The translations under genes and the position numbers were made by a program. The notes below the pieces were generated by a model, which was not told the origin of the DNA, searched no databases, and worked only from the letters and a program-made list of their open reading frames with translations. Positions 26,544 through 34,454 of a stretch of 64,000 nucleotides of DNA are shown one piece after another. How positions within the stretch are numbered: the stretch's first letter is position 1; each line of letters starts with the position of its first letter. The DNA is from Rummeliibacillus pycnus_A (GTDB taxonomy: Bacteria > Bacillota > Bacilli > Bacillales_A > Planococcaceae). The stretch lies in assembly GCF_044359855.1 (NCBI RefSeq), contig NZ_CP132291.1:3410001-3474000 (forward strand), in the 5' to 3' direction.

Positions 26544-26666
26544 ATGCAAAACGAACAAAATGAAAAATATCCAAAACTTTGTACAGAATGCGGGTGTGAA
26601 ATTGTGGAGCAAGTCGAATCTGCGTTATATGAATGTGAACGCTGCCTGGGCTCTAAAGAAGAATAG
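26544..26666 (+). CDS. YhfH-like small zinc-ribbon protein
   Basis: The 40-residue ORF has a strong TAGGAGGAG site before its ATG and two Cys pairs, LCTECGCE and YECERCLG, separated by about 16 residues. This matches the very small YhfH zinc-ribbon family of Bacillales in length and pattern, so I call it YhfH-like from memory. It lies 49 bp after aceB and ends at a strong terminator, so it may be the last gene of the ace transcript. Function unknown. Confidence 0.72.
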   Translation: MQNEQNEKYPKLCTECGCEIVEQVESALYECERCLGSKEE

Positions 26667-26700
26667 GCAAATCAACTTAAATTCAACATACACAAACCCA

Positions 26701-26748
26701 AAAACAATGGATTGCTCTTGCTAAAAAGAAGTGATCCATTGTTTTTTA
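26701..26748. terminator. Terminator after the YhfH-like gene
   Basis: AAAACAATGGAT pairs with ATCCATTGTTTT across a 21-nt loop, followed by T residues in the + direction. Confidence 0.75.
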
Positions 26749-26863
26749 TTATGTAATTTGTTGTCGTTAGATATATTATAGGTACATAATGATATTGAAA
26801 TGAACTAAACGAGAATTCAGAACGTTGATAAGGTACATTATTTTGAGAGGACAGAAAACTTCA

Positions 26864-27100
26864 ATGAAAAAACAGCCTAAACACAAATATTTGGGGACAT
26901 TTTTAGCTATTAACGGAAAGTTTATTAGGACGGATGAATTACAAGATTATTGCTATAAATGTTTTTCATTATTACGTTATAATGAAGAATTTGATACAAA
27001 TTTTTGTGCGAGATGTAATGAATGGCGGGATTTAGCCAGAAACGACATTAATTCTGAGAAGGATTGCCGTCAACGTCCACAAAAGCCATTTGATGAGTAA
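26864..27100 (+). CDS. Small hypothetical protein with two CxxC motifs
   Basis: The 78-residue ORF is rich in Lys and Asp and has YCYKCF and FCARCN about 20 residues apart, which suggests a treble-clef or zinc-ribbon fold. I recognise no family. The frame is open upstream to a TTG at 26825, but the ATG at 26864 with GAGAGG upstream is preferred, although the spacing is long. It lies alone between the terminator at 26748 and the peroxiredoxin gene. Confidence 0.55.
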   Translation: MKKQPKHKYLGTFLAINGKFIRTDELQDYCYKCFSLLRYNEEFDTNFCARCNEWRDLARNDINSEKDCRQRPQKPFDE

Positions 27101-27313
27101 AAATCTAATTTTGTCTTATCAACTATTTTGCTCTTTGGGGAGTGTTTGAAAATATTTCAAAAGTTGATAAATTGTCACATTATAACTAAACAACGAACAA
27201 TTTGTAAGTTGAATTCTTTGCTTTCAATAGATGTATTTGTTATCGTAATAAATGGATTGTAGCATATGGAGCTACATACATTTATAAAATATTTACTTAT
27301 GGAGGGATTTATC

Positions 27314-27862
27314 ATGGCAGAACGTATGGTAGCAAAACAAGCTCCACGCTTTGAAATGGATGCAGTAATGCCAAACAAAGAGTTTGGTAAAGTTAGTCTT
27401 GAAGAAAATATGAAAAACGACAAATGGACAGTTCTTTTCTTCTATCCAATGGACTTCACATTTGTTTGCCCAACTGAAATCACTGCAATGTCAGATCGTT
27501 TCGACGAGTTCGAAGATCTTGATGCAGAAGTAATTGGTGTATCAACTGATACAATCCACACTCACTTAGCATGGATTAACCAAGATCGTACTGATAACGG
27601 TATTGGTCAATTAAACTATGCATTAGCAGCGGACCATAACCAATCAGTTGCTAAAGAATACGGTGTTCTTATTGAAGAAGAAGGCGTAGCACTACGTGGT
27701 CTATTCATTATCAACCCTGAAGGCGAATTACAATACCAAGTTGTTCACCACAACAACATTGGTCGTGACGTAGATGAAGTATTACGCGTACTTCAAGCAT
27801 TACAAACTGGTGGTCTTTGCCCAGCAAACTGGCACCCAGGCGATGCTCTACTAAAAGGTTAA
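27314..27862 (+). CDS. ykuU: Typical 2-Cys peroxiredoxin (YkuU)
   Basis: The 182-residue AhpC/Prx1-type peroxidase has the peroxidatic Cys in FVCPTEI (near residue 52) and the resolving Cys in GGLCPANW (near 171). It reduces hydroperoxides using a thioredoxin-like partner, plausibly the YkuV protein encoded next. GGAGGG lies eight bases before the ATG at 27314; the upstream ATG at 27266 lacks a site. Gene pair and length match B. subtilis ykuU-ykuV. A terminator follows, so it can be expressed alone. Confidence 0.92.
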   Translation: MAERMVAKQAPRFEMDAVMPNKEFGKVSLEENMKNDKWTVLFFYPMDFTFVCPTEITAMSDRFDEFEDLDAEVIGVSTDTIHTHLAWINQDRTDNGIGQLNYALAADHNQSVAKEYGVLIEEEGVALRGLFIINPEGELQYQVVHHNNIGRDVDEVLRVLQALQTGGLCPANWHPGDALLKG

Positions 27863-27881
27863 TTCCTATAGTAAGAAAGTC

Positions 27882-27914
27882 AAGGGCCTAACATATTGTT
27901 AGGTCCTTTTTTAA
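27882..27914 (+). terminator. Terminator after ykuU
   Basis: AAGGGCCTAAC pairs with GTTAGGTCCTT (one G-U) around a 5-nt loop, followed by six T. Confidence 0.85.
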
Positions 27915-27965
27915 AAAAATGCATATAGTAACAACATACATTATTAAATTATGGGGTGGAAAATT

Positions 27966-28418
27966 ATGAAATTACGTTCAGATATGCCTGAATTAGAAGG
28001 AGAAACAGCATGGTTAAACGGCCAAGTTTCTAAAGCTGACTTAGTTGGCGAAAAACCTACATTAATTCACTTCTGGTCAATTAGCTGCCATTTATGTAAA
28101 GAAGCAATGCCAGAAGTTAATAATTTCCGTGATAAATATAAAGACGAACTTAATGTAGTAGCTGTTCATATGCCACGTTCTGATAAAGACTTAGATCTTC
28201 AAGAAATTAAAGATGTGGCTGCAGAACATGGAATTACTCAACCAATTTTCGTAGATAGTCAAATGAAACTTACCGATACTTTTGAAAATCAATATGTACC
28301 TGCATATTATGTATTTGATAAAGAAGGTAAACTTCGTCACTTCCAAGCAGGTGGAAGTGGCATGAAAATGCTTGAAAAACGTGTTAACCGTGTTCTTGAC
28401 GAAGTACGTAATGCTTAA
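27966..28418 (+). CDS. ykuV: Thiol-disulfide oxidoreductase YkuV
   Basis: The 150-residue thioredoxin-fold protein carries the active site SCHLCKEAM (WSISCHLC, near residue 38-41) and is almost identical in layout to B. subtilis YkuV, a cytosolic reductant without a signal peptide. GGGGTGG precedes the ATG at 27966; a GTG/ATG-like extension to 27951 is less likely. It probably recycles the neighbouring peroxiredoxin; that link is inference from the conserved gene pair. Confidence 0.93.
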   Translation: MKLRSDMPELEGETAWLNGQVSKADLVGEKPTLIHFWSISCHLCKEAMPEVNNFRDKYKDELNVVAVHMPRSDKDLDLQEIKDVAAEHGITQPIFVDSQMKLTDTFENQYVPAYYVFDKEGKLRHFQAGGSGMKMLEKRVNRVLDEVRNA

Positions 28419-28432
28419 TCTTCATACTTATT

Positions 28433-28464
28433 AAAGGTTGCTCTATAACGAGCAATCTTTTTTA
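28433..28464 (+). terminator. Terminator after ykuV
   Basis: AAAGGTTGCTC pairs with GAGCAATCTTT (one G-U) around a 6-nt loop, then six T. Confidence 0.82.
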
Positions 28465-28571
28465 TTTATAGGCAAAAGCGGCTAATGATACTAGATAACT
28501 TTTAACAGCCAAAAAGGAAATTGTCTGTTAAAATAGATGAAGATAAAGCGACGGAATCGGAGGTATTTAGC

Positions 28572-29231
28572 ATGAAAAAAGAATTTGTTGTTATCGGATT
28601 AGGTCGTTTTGGAGGTAGTATAGTCAATGAACTTGTAAATCAAGGTGCAGAAGTAATGGCCATTGATAAGCATCCAGAACGTGTCGATGAATTTGCAGCA
28701 ATTGCCACCCAATCTGTTGTAGCTGATACAACAGATGAGTCTGTTTTAAAGTCATTAGGGATTCGAAATTTTGAACATGTCATCGTGGCAATAGGAGATG
28801 ACATTCAATCTAGTATTTTAACAACATTGATGTTGAAAGAAATAGGTGTACAGAAAATTACTGTAAAAGCACAGAATGATTATCATGAAAAAGTGCTTCG
28901 TAAAATAGGAGCAGACCACGTAGTACATCCAGAACGAGATATGGGGATCCGAATTGCTAATAATATGATGTCCAATAATGTACTTGATTATTTGGAACTT
29001 TCAGATGAACATTCTATTATGGAAATTAAGGCAAATGATCTTTTAGAGGGGCATACGATTATTGGATTAGATATCCGTGCACGCTATGGTGTTAACATTG
29101 TAGCGATTAAACGAGAAAAAGAAATTATTGTTTCACCACAGGCTGATGAATTAATTCTTGAAGGTGATATATTAATTGTTATTGGAGCAGATGCAGATAT
29201 TAGTCGGTTTGAGAAGAAGATGCTGAATTAG
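28572..29231 (+). CDS. ktrC: Potassium channel regulatory subunit KtrC (TrkA family)
   Basis: The 219-residue protein has an RCK_N Rossmann domain (about 1-130, starting VVIGLGRFGGSI) and an RCK_C domain (about 140-218). In B. subtilis KtrC gates the KtrD potassium channel; its RCK_C domain binds c-di-AMP. CGGAGG precedes the ATG at 28572, and this start aligns with the family, whereas the frame is open from 28521. No channel subunit gene lies nearby, as in B. subtilis where ktrC and ktrD are separate. Confidence 0.92.
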   Translation: MKKEFVVIGLGRFGGSIVNELVNQGAEVMAIDKHPERVDEFAAIATQSVVADTTDESVLKSLGIRNFEHVIVAIGDDIQSSILTTLMLKEIGVQKITVKAQNDYHEKVLRKIGADHVVHPERDMGIRIANNMMSNNVLDYLELSDEHSIMEIKANDLLEGHTIIGLDIRARYGVNIVAIKREKEIIVSPQADELILEGDILIVIGADADISRFEKKMLN

Positions 29232-29385
29232 ATGGGGCTAGAAAACAAACCTACTACAAATTCATTTTCACGATACTTTCTTACTTGTTTCTAGAAAATT
29301 TAAGTATATTAGAAATGGTAAGTATCGTATTTTGGGTTGACTTAAATTCTATCTAGAGCTGAATAATAAAATATATTGTGTAAAT

Positions 29386-29420
29386 AAAAATCCCAACATT
29401 CTAGAATGTTGGGATTTTTA
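29386..29420. terminator. Bidirectional terminator between ktrC and rnjA
   Basis: A perfect palindrome from AAAAATCCCAACATT to its complement (29386-29419) has T runs on both strands. It serves the - strand rnjA transcript and stops + strand read-through. Confidence 0.9.
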
Positions 29421-29431
29421 TTATATAGATA

Positions 29432-31099
29432 TCAAACTTCCATAATGATTGGCAATATCATTGGACGTCGTTTTGTTTTTTCGAATAAGTATGGTCCTAA
29501 GACATCCGTGATTTCGTTTTTCAACTCTGACCATTGAGGTGTCTTTTCGTGCAATGTTTGTTGTAAATGCTTATTTAGCATTTGTTGTGCTTCGTTTATC
29601 ATCATACCTGATTCTCGCATATAAACGAAACCACGTGAGATAATATCTGGACCAGCAACCATTTTTTGTTGTTCCATATCCACGCTTACTACAACGATGA
29701 CAAGACCTTCTTCTGATAGGATACGACGATCACGTAATACAATATTACCGATATCTCCTATGCCGTTACCATCGATATACACAGAACCTGAAGGGATACG
29801 ACCAGCAACATGTGCTTCATTAGAACTTAGAGCAAGTACTTCACCATTTTCCATGATAAAAGTATTATTAAGATCAACATCACAATCTTCAGCTAAACCT
29901 GCATGCATACGCAACATACGATATTCACCGTGAATTGGCATGAAGAATTTTGGTTTAATTAAACGTAACATTAGCTTTTGCTCTTGTTGAGATCCATGAC
30001 CTGAAGTGTGGATGTTATTTAATGAACCATGAATAACTTCAGCCCCTGCACGGTATAACAAGTTAATTGTTTTGTTCACACTTATTGTATTACCAGGAAT
30101 TGGTGAAGATGAGAATACAACTGTATCGCCAGGTTGAATTTGAATTTGACGATGTGTACCATTAGCAATACGAGAAAGTGCTGCCATCGGTTCACCTTGG
30201 CTACCAGTACATAAAATCATAACTTCGTTTGCAGGTAAGCGATTTAAAGTTTGTGCATCAACGAATGTTTCTTTAGGTGCAGTAATATATCCTAATTCGC
30301 GACCGATATTGATTGCATTATCCATGCTTCGACCAAAAACAGCTACTTTACGGCCATGTTTAGCCGCTGCGTCTGTAACTTGTTTTAATCTGTGAATATT
30401 AGAAGCAAATGTTGCGAAAATAATACGTGATTCTACATTACGAAGAATTTCATCGATACTTTCCCCAACTTTACGTTCAGACATTGTAAATTCTGGACGT
30501 TCAGCGTTTGTACTATCTGACAATAAGCAAAGAACGCCATCACGACCGATTTCAGCCATTTTCGTTAAGTTAGCTGGTTCCCCAACTGGAGTGAAATCAA
30601 ATTTGAAGTCACCAGTATGCACGATATTACCAGGGGGTGTTTTCACAACAATGCCGAATGCATCCGGTATACTATGTGTTGTTCTAAAGAAACTAACAGA
30701 AGTTTTACGGAATTTAATCACGTCATCTTCATTAATTTCAATAAGTTTTGTTTGGCGAAGTAAACCATGCTCATCCAATTTGTTGCGTAACAATCCAAGA
30801 GCTAATTTACCACCATAAACAGGAATGTTAATTTGGCGAAGTAAATATGGAATACCACCAATATGGTCTTCGTGACCATGAGTAATAAAAAGACCTTTAA
30901 TTTTATCGACATTTCTTACAAGATAAGTGTAATCAGGGATTACATAATCGATTCCTAGAAGATCATCTTCAGGGAATTTAATACCTGCATCAATTAAGAT
31001 AATTTCATCTTGGAATTGAACTGCATACGTATTTTTGCCGATTTCGCCCAGTCCGCCGAGTGCGAAAACCGCAGTTTGGTCATTTTTTACAAACTTCAT
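29432..31099 (-). CDS. rnjA: Ribonuclease J1
   Basis: The 555-residue protein is the metallo-beta-lactamase/beta-CASP nuclease RNase J1, with both 5'-3' exonuclease and endonuclease activity in mRNA decay and rRNA processing. The zinc motif HGHEDHIGG (near residue 74-80), the SDSTNAERP region and GEYRM-type beta-CASP motif are present, and the C-terminus KRRPMILPIIMEV is that of the B. subtilis enzyme. The ATG at 31099 matches the family length of 555 exactly; the longer frame to 31132 overlaps rpoY and is not needed. It is co-transcribed with rpoY, 4 bp upstream. Confidence 0.96.
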   Translation of the reverse strand: MKFVKNDQTAVFALGGLGEIGKNTYAVQFQDEIILIDAGIKFPEDDLLGIDYVIPDYTYLVRNVDKIKGLFITHGHEDHIGGIPYLLRQINIPVYGGKLALGLLRNKLDEHGLLRQTKLIEINEDDVIKFRKTSVSFFRTTHSIPDAFGIVVKTPPGNIVHTGDFKFDFTPVGEPANLTKMAEIGRDGVLCLLSDSTNAERPEFTMSERKVGESIDEILRNVESRIIFATFASNIHRLKQVTDAAAKHGRKVAVFGRSMDNAINIGRELGYITAPKETFVDAQTLNRLPANEVMILCTGSQGEPMAALSRIANGTHRQIQIQPGDTVVFSSSPIPGNTISVNKTINLLYRAGAEVIHGSLNNIHTSGHGSQQEQKLMLRLIKPKFFMPIHGEYRMLRMHAGLAEDCDVDLNNTFIMENGEVLALSSNEAHVAGRIPSGSVYIDGNGIGDIGNIVLRDRRILSEEGLVIVVVSVDMEQQKMVAGPDIISRGFVYMRESGMMINEAQQMLNKHLQQTLHEKTPQWSELKNEITDVLGPYLFEKTKRRPMILPIIMEV

Positions 31100-31103
31100 T
31101 AAA

Positions 31104-31313
31104 TTAGAGATTCTCCAATTTATAATTTTCACTTGCTTGTTCGTATTCTAAATAGTTTCCTTCAAGCAATTGAATAAATTCGATGTTGTAACCACGGCCT
31201 TGAAGTCTTTCACGTACTTCACGTACGTCCTCAGCTTCAAGGTATAAGCTTTTAGTATTTTCGCGAACTGGTACTTCAAGCACATTTTCTTGGTAATAAA
31301 CTTTGTAAATCAT
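31104..31313 (-). CDS. rpoY: RNA polymerase epsilon subunit RpoY (YkzG)
   Basis: The 69-residue protein has exactly the length of B. subtilis YkzG/epsilon, a small subunit of Firmicutes RNA polymerase, and shares its start (MIYKVYYQE) and the end YLEYEQASENYK. AAGGAGAG precedes the ATG at 31313; nine more upstream codons are open but lack a site. It is followed at once by rnjA, the conserved pair in Bacillales. Confidence 0.94.
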   Translation of the reverse strand: MIYKVYYQENVLEVPVRENTKSLYLEAEDVREVRERLQGRGYNIEFIQLLEGNYLEYEQASENYKLENL

Positions 31314-31380
31314 TTTTTTGCTCTCCTTTAATACGTTCAAAATAATTGCATTTTCTTTATATTATCATGTAGGTAAACTA

Positions 31381-31413
31381 AAATAAAGAAAAGCCCTCCA
31401 AAATATGAAGGGC
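31381..31413 (-). terminator. Terminator of the 23-residue peptide unit
   Basis: Read on the - strand, GCCCTTC (31413-31407) pairs with GGAGGGC (one G-U) and is followed by TTTTCTTTATTT. It starts ten bases after the stop codon of the small ORF at 31423-31494. Confidence 0.7.
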
Positions 31414-31422
31414 AAAGTAACT

Positions 31423-31494
31423 TTAAGCGATCGATTTTTTCTCGAGTAAGCCACGAAGCCTTTTTAACAATTGTTTTTTAAGACGTTTGAACAT
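31423..31494 (-). CDS. 23-residue cationic amphipathic peptide (putative)
   Basis: The ORF starts at an ATG with a strong AAGGAGTG site and ends TAA. The peptide begins MFKRLKKQLLKRLRG and ends LLEKKSIA. It has nine Lys/Arg and one Glu (net about +8), and its Phe/Leu residues (2, 5, 9, 10, 13, 16, 17) fall on one face of a helix. It has its own promoter (31516-31544) and terminator (31381-31413), which argues that it is a real gene. The leader is nearly absent, since the SD sits at the expected transcript start. I recognise no family. It could be a membrane-surface or nucleic-acid-binding peptide. Confidence 0.65.
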   Translation of the reverse strand: MFKRLKKQLLKRLRGLLEKKSIA

Positions 31495-31515
31495 GGCGTA
31501 TCACTCCTTAAAGTT

Positions 31516-31544
31516 ATTATACTAAATTAACCAATAAATGTAAA
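31516..31544 (-). promoter_or_regulatory. Promoter of the 23-residue peptide gene
   Basis: On the - strand TTTACA (31544-31539) and TATAAT (31521-31516) are spaced by 17 bp, a near-consensus sigma-A promoter, with transcription expected to begin near 31509. Confidence 0.7.
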
Positions 31545-31592
31545 GATGATTTACTTAACAGTTAAATTATAGAAAGAAGGTTTGTAATAAGT

Positions 31593-32366
31593 ATGAAAAA
31601 GAAAATATTGTTTTTTGATATTGATGGAACACTGTATGATTCGGAAAAGAAGCTTCCAAAGTCAACGTATAAAGCGATTCAGCAGGCAAAAGAAAATGGG
31701 CATGAGGTGGCAATTGCAACTGGTCGTTCTCCTTTCTTTTTAAAACCTGTTTTAGATGAACTTGGTTTAAACTCATATATTAGCTTTAATGGACAATATG
31801 TCGTTTATAAAGGGCGTGTTATATCCAAGCGTCCTATTCCAATCAAAACAGTTGAAAGACTAGTAGCTCAAGCAACACACGAAAATAGTCCGATTGTCTA
31901 TTTAGACCATTTAAAAATGACTTCAGCAACAAAAGATAACCCAAAAGTACGGGTAAGCATGGACTCATTATTTTATCCAATGCCAGAAGCTAATGAAGAA
32001 TATTATAAGCACTCAGATACTTATCAGATCTTGTTATATGTTGATGAAGAAGAAGAAAAGCAATATGCGACATTATATCCAGAGTTAAAACTAATCCGCT
32101 GGCATGAATATTCAGTAGATGTTATTAATCACGATGTATCGAAAGCGTATGGTATAAAACAGTTCTTAAATCATACGGATTTCGATATAACAGATGCGAT
32201 TGCTTTTGGTGACGGTCTTAATGACATTGAAATGTTAAAAGCTGTGGGAACAAGCGTAGCTATGGGAAATGGTCATGAAAAGGCGAAAGAAGTAGCCACA
32301 TTTGTGACAGACCATGTTGATGATGATGGTCTATCAAAAGCTATGAGAAAGTTAGGATTATGTTAA
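31593..32366 (+). CDS. ykrA: HAD-superfamily Cof-type phosphatase (YkrA)
   Basis: The 257-residue protein has the HAD motifs FFDIDGTLYDS (motif I, nucleophile Asp), IATGRSP (motif II) and AFGDGLNDIEML (motif IV), with a cap of the Cof type between. Such enzymes hydrolyse sugar phosphates, nucleotides or flavin phosphates; the substrate here is unknown. GAAAGAAGG precedes the ATG. Position between rpoY and def matches B. subtilis ykrA. Confidence 0.87.
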   Translation: MKKKILFFDIDGTLYDSEKKLPKSTYKAIQQAKENGHEVAIATGRSPFFLKPVLDELGLNSYISFNGQYVVYKGRVISKRPIPIKTVERLVAQATHENSPIVYLDHLKMTSATKDNPKVRVSMDSLFYPMPEANEEYYKHSDTYQILLYVDEEEEKQYATLYPELKLIRWHEYSVDVINHDVSKAYGIKQFLNHTDFDITDAIAFGDGLNDIEMLKAVGTSVAMGNGHEKAKEVATFVTDHVDDDGLSKAMRKLGLC

Positions 32367-32374
32367 AAAAATAG

Positions 32375-32422
32375 AAAAAGCTGTTCAATCCATATTTTAC
32401 GTAATGGATTGAACAGCTTTTT
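32375..32422. terminator. Bidirectional terminator between ykrA and def
   Basis: Nineteen-base arms starting AAAAAGCTGTTCAATCCAT and their complement surround a 10-nt loop, with T tracts in both directions. Confidence 0.9.
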
Positions 32423-32427
32423 ATTAT

Positions 32428-32982
32428 TTAATCTTCTAATGGACTTGCATTTGGAATTTCTGCGAATGGGTTGGCCATATTAATATGATCGTAGAACATA
32501 ATTCCATTCAAGTGGTCTAATTCATGTTGGAATGCAATAGCAGGTAAGCCTTTTAATCGCATTTTCTTTTCTTCTCCATCGAGAGTAAAGAATTTTACTG
32601 TAATACGTGCATGACGTGGTACATAACCAGGTACATCACGGTCAACAGATAGGCAACCTTCTCCAACGGATACATAAGATCCTTCAACTGAGTGGCTGAC
32701 GATTTTCGGATTGACAACGACCATACTAATTTGTTTTCCTTTAGGATCTGGTAAATGTAATGCAAACATTCTTTTAGATACATTAACTTGTGGTGCTGCA
32801 ATACCAATTCCAGAACGTAATCCGTGTTTATCTGCAATTTCAGGGTCTTGGCTATTAATTAAAAATTGAAGTAAATCTTCACCAAACTTTTTTTCTTCTA
32901 TTGTTAGAGGAAAAGTCATCTCTTTTGCAACTGCGCGTAATGTTGGATGACCATCTCGAATAATATCGTGCATTAAAATCAT
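32428..32982 (-). CDS. def: Peptide deformylase
   Basis: The 184-residue iron/zinc enzyme removes the formyl group from nascent proteins. All three motifs are present: GIGIAAPQ (motif 1), EGCLS (motif 2, metal Cys) and QHELDH (motif 3, two His and catalytic Glu). The insert between motifs and the length place it with the type 2 Gram-positive enzymes, like B. subtilis YkrB (DefB). The ATG at 32982 follows AAAGGAAG at proper spacing; the open frame to 33039 is not needed. Confidence 0.94.
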   Translation of the reverse strand: MILMHDIIRDGHPTLRAVAKEMTFPLTIEEKKFGEDLLQFLINSQDPEIADKHGLRSGIGIAAPQVNVSKRMFALHLPDPKGKQISMVVVNPKIVSHSVEGSYVSVGEGCLSVDRDVPGYVPRHARITVKFFTLDGEEKKMRLKGLPAIAFQHELDHLNGIMFYDHINMANPFAEIPNASPLED

Positions 32983-33235
32983 TGTACTCTTCCTTTCAAA
33001 AAAAGTTCCTAATTCATTATAACGTACAAAACTGTTCATTCAACGAAAAGAAATTAATTAAGAAGAAAAGATTGTTTTAGAAACGAAAGAAAAGGTAATA
33101 ATTAAAGTTGTAAAAACTGTGCTAGTAAAGAACGGAAAAGTGCCACTGTTTTATATTACAGATTACAAAAACTATATAATACAGCAATTGAATAAGGTTT
33201 GTAATAACATAATTTAATTATTATGAATGCTAGGA

Positions 33236-33264
33236 TTGACCGAGAAATTATTATTCAGTATACT
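33236..33264 (+). promoter_or_regulatory. Promoter of pdhABCD
   Basis: TTGACC (33236-33241), 17 bp, TATACT (33259-33264) is close to consensus and lies 72 bp before the pdhA ATG. The roughly 65-nt leader contains a small GTATTAC/GTAATA hairpin. The rest of the gap from 33040 shows no gene. Confidence 0.75.
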
Positions 33265-33335
33265 GTAAATAATAGTTGTTGTATTACTAATTATGTAATA
33301 AGATTATAATACAGATATGAAGGAGATGTGATAAC

Positions 33336-34451
33336 ATGGCTTCTAAACAAGCTCAACAATTCGATCCAGTAGCTAATTTACACGAGATCGAAGAGAAATT
33401 TGAAATGTTCCAGATTTTAAACGAAAAAGGGGAAATCGTAAACGAGGAGGTAGACCTACAGTTATCGGATGAAGAATTGGTAGAATTAATGAGTCGTATG
33501 GTCTTTACTCGTATTTTAGATCAACGTTCCATCTCATTAAACCGTCAAGGACGTCTAGGATTCTACGCACCAACTGCTGGTCAAGAAGCTTCTCAAATCG
33601 CTTCACATTATGCTCTTGAAAAAGAAGATTATATTCTACCTGGTTACCGAGATGTACCACAAATCGTGTGGCACGGTCTTCCACTTTGGAAAGCGTTCCT
33701 ATGGTCTCGTGGACATTTTGTAGGCGGTCAAATTCCTGAAGATGTGAATGTACTTTCACCACAAATTATTATTGGTGCTCAATACGTTCAAGCTGCGGGT
33801 GTTGCACTAGGTATTCAAAAACGCGGTAAAAAGGCAGTAGCCGTAACATATACAGGTGATGGTGGTTCATCACAAGGTGATTTCTACGAAGGAATTAACT
33901 TTGCAGGTGCTTTCAAATCACCAGCAATTTTCATTGTACAAAACAACCAATACGCAATTTCTACACCACGAGAATTACAAACAGCTGCTTCAACAATCGC
34001 TCAAAAAGGGATTGCAGCAGGCATACCAAGTATTCAAGTAGATGGTATGGATCCATTAGCAGTTTATGTAGCAACTCGTGATGCTCGTAAACGTGCAATC
34101 GCAGGCGAAGGCCCATCATTAATTGAAACGGTATGTTACCGTTATGGTCCACATACAATGGCGGGCGATGATCCAACACGTTACCGTACTTCAGAAACTG
34201 ATTCTCAATGGGAAAAGAAAGACCCAATCGTTCGTTTCCGTAATTTCCTTGAAGCAAAAGGATTATGGAGTCAAGAAAAAGAAGCTGAAGTGATTGAAAA
34301 AGCGAAAGAAGAAATTAAAGCTGCTATCAAAAAAGCGGATGAAGCACCAAAACAAAAAGTTACAGATCTTATCCGAAATATGAATGATGGCGATTTACCA
34401 TATAACCTACAAGAACAATATGAAATCTACACAGAGAAGGAGTCGAAGTAA
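33336..34451 (+). CDS. pdhA: Pyruvate dehydrogenase E1 component subunit alpha
   Basis: The 371-residue subunit binds thiamine diphosphate through GDGGSSQGDFYEGINFAGAF...QNNQYAIS, the classical GDG-N25-NN motif. With PdhB it decarboxylates pyruvate and transfers the acetyl group to the lipoyl arm of E2. AAGGAGATGTG precedes the ATG. It is the first gene of pdhABCD. Family members also include branched-chain E1 alpha; the close layout to B. subtilis PdhA and operon position between def and downstream genes favour pyruvate. Confidence 0.95.
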   Translation: MASKQAQQFDPVANLHEIEEKFEMFQILNEKGEIVNEEVDLQLSDEELVELMSRMVFTRILDQRSISLNRQGRLGFYAPTAGQEASQIASHYALEKEDYILPGYRDVPQIVWHGLPLWKAFLWSRGHFVGGQIPEDVNVLSPQIIIGAQYVQAAGVALGIQKRGKKAVAVTYTGDGGSSQGDFYEGINFAGAFKSPAIFIVQNNQYAISTPRELQTAASTIAQKGIAAGIPSIQVDGMDPLAVYVATRDARKRAIAGEGPSLIETVCYRYGPHTMAGDDPTRYRTSETDSQWEKKDPIVRFRNFLEAKGLWSQEKEAEVIEKAKEEIKAAIKKADEAPKQKVTDLIRNMNDGDLPYNLQEQYEIYTEKESK

Positions 34452-34454
34452 CCG

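Noticed and set aside
29432..31132. Longer RNase J1 start at 31132
   Set aside because: It would overlap rpoY, and the start at 31099 gives the exact family length and N-terminus.
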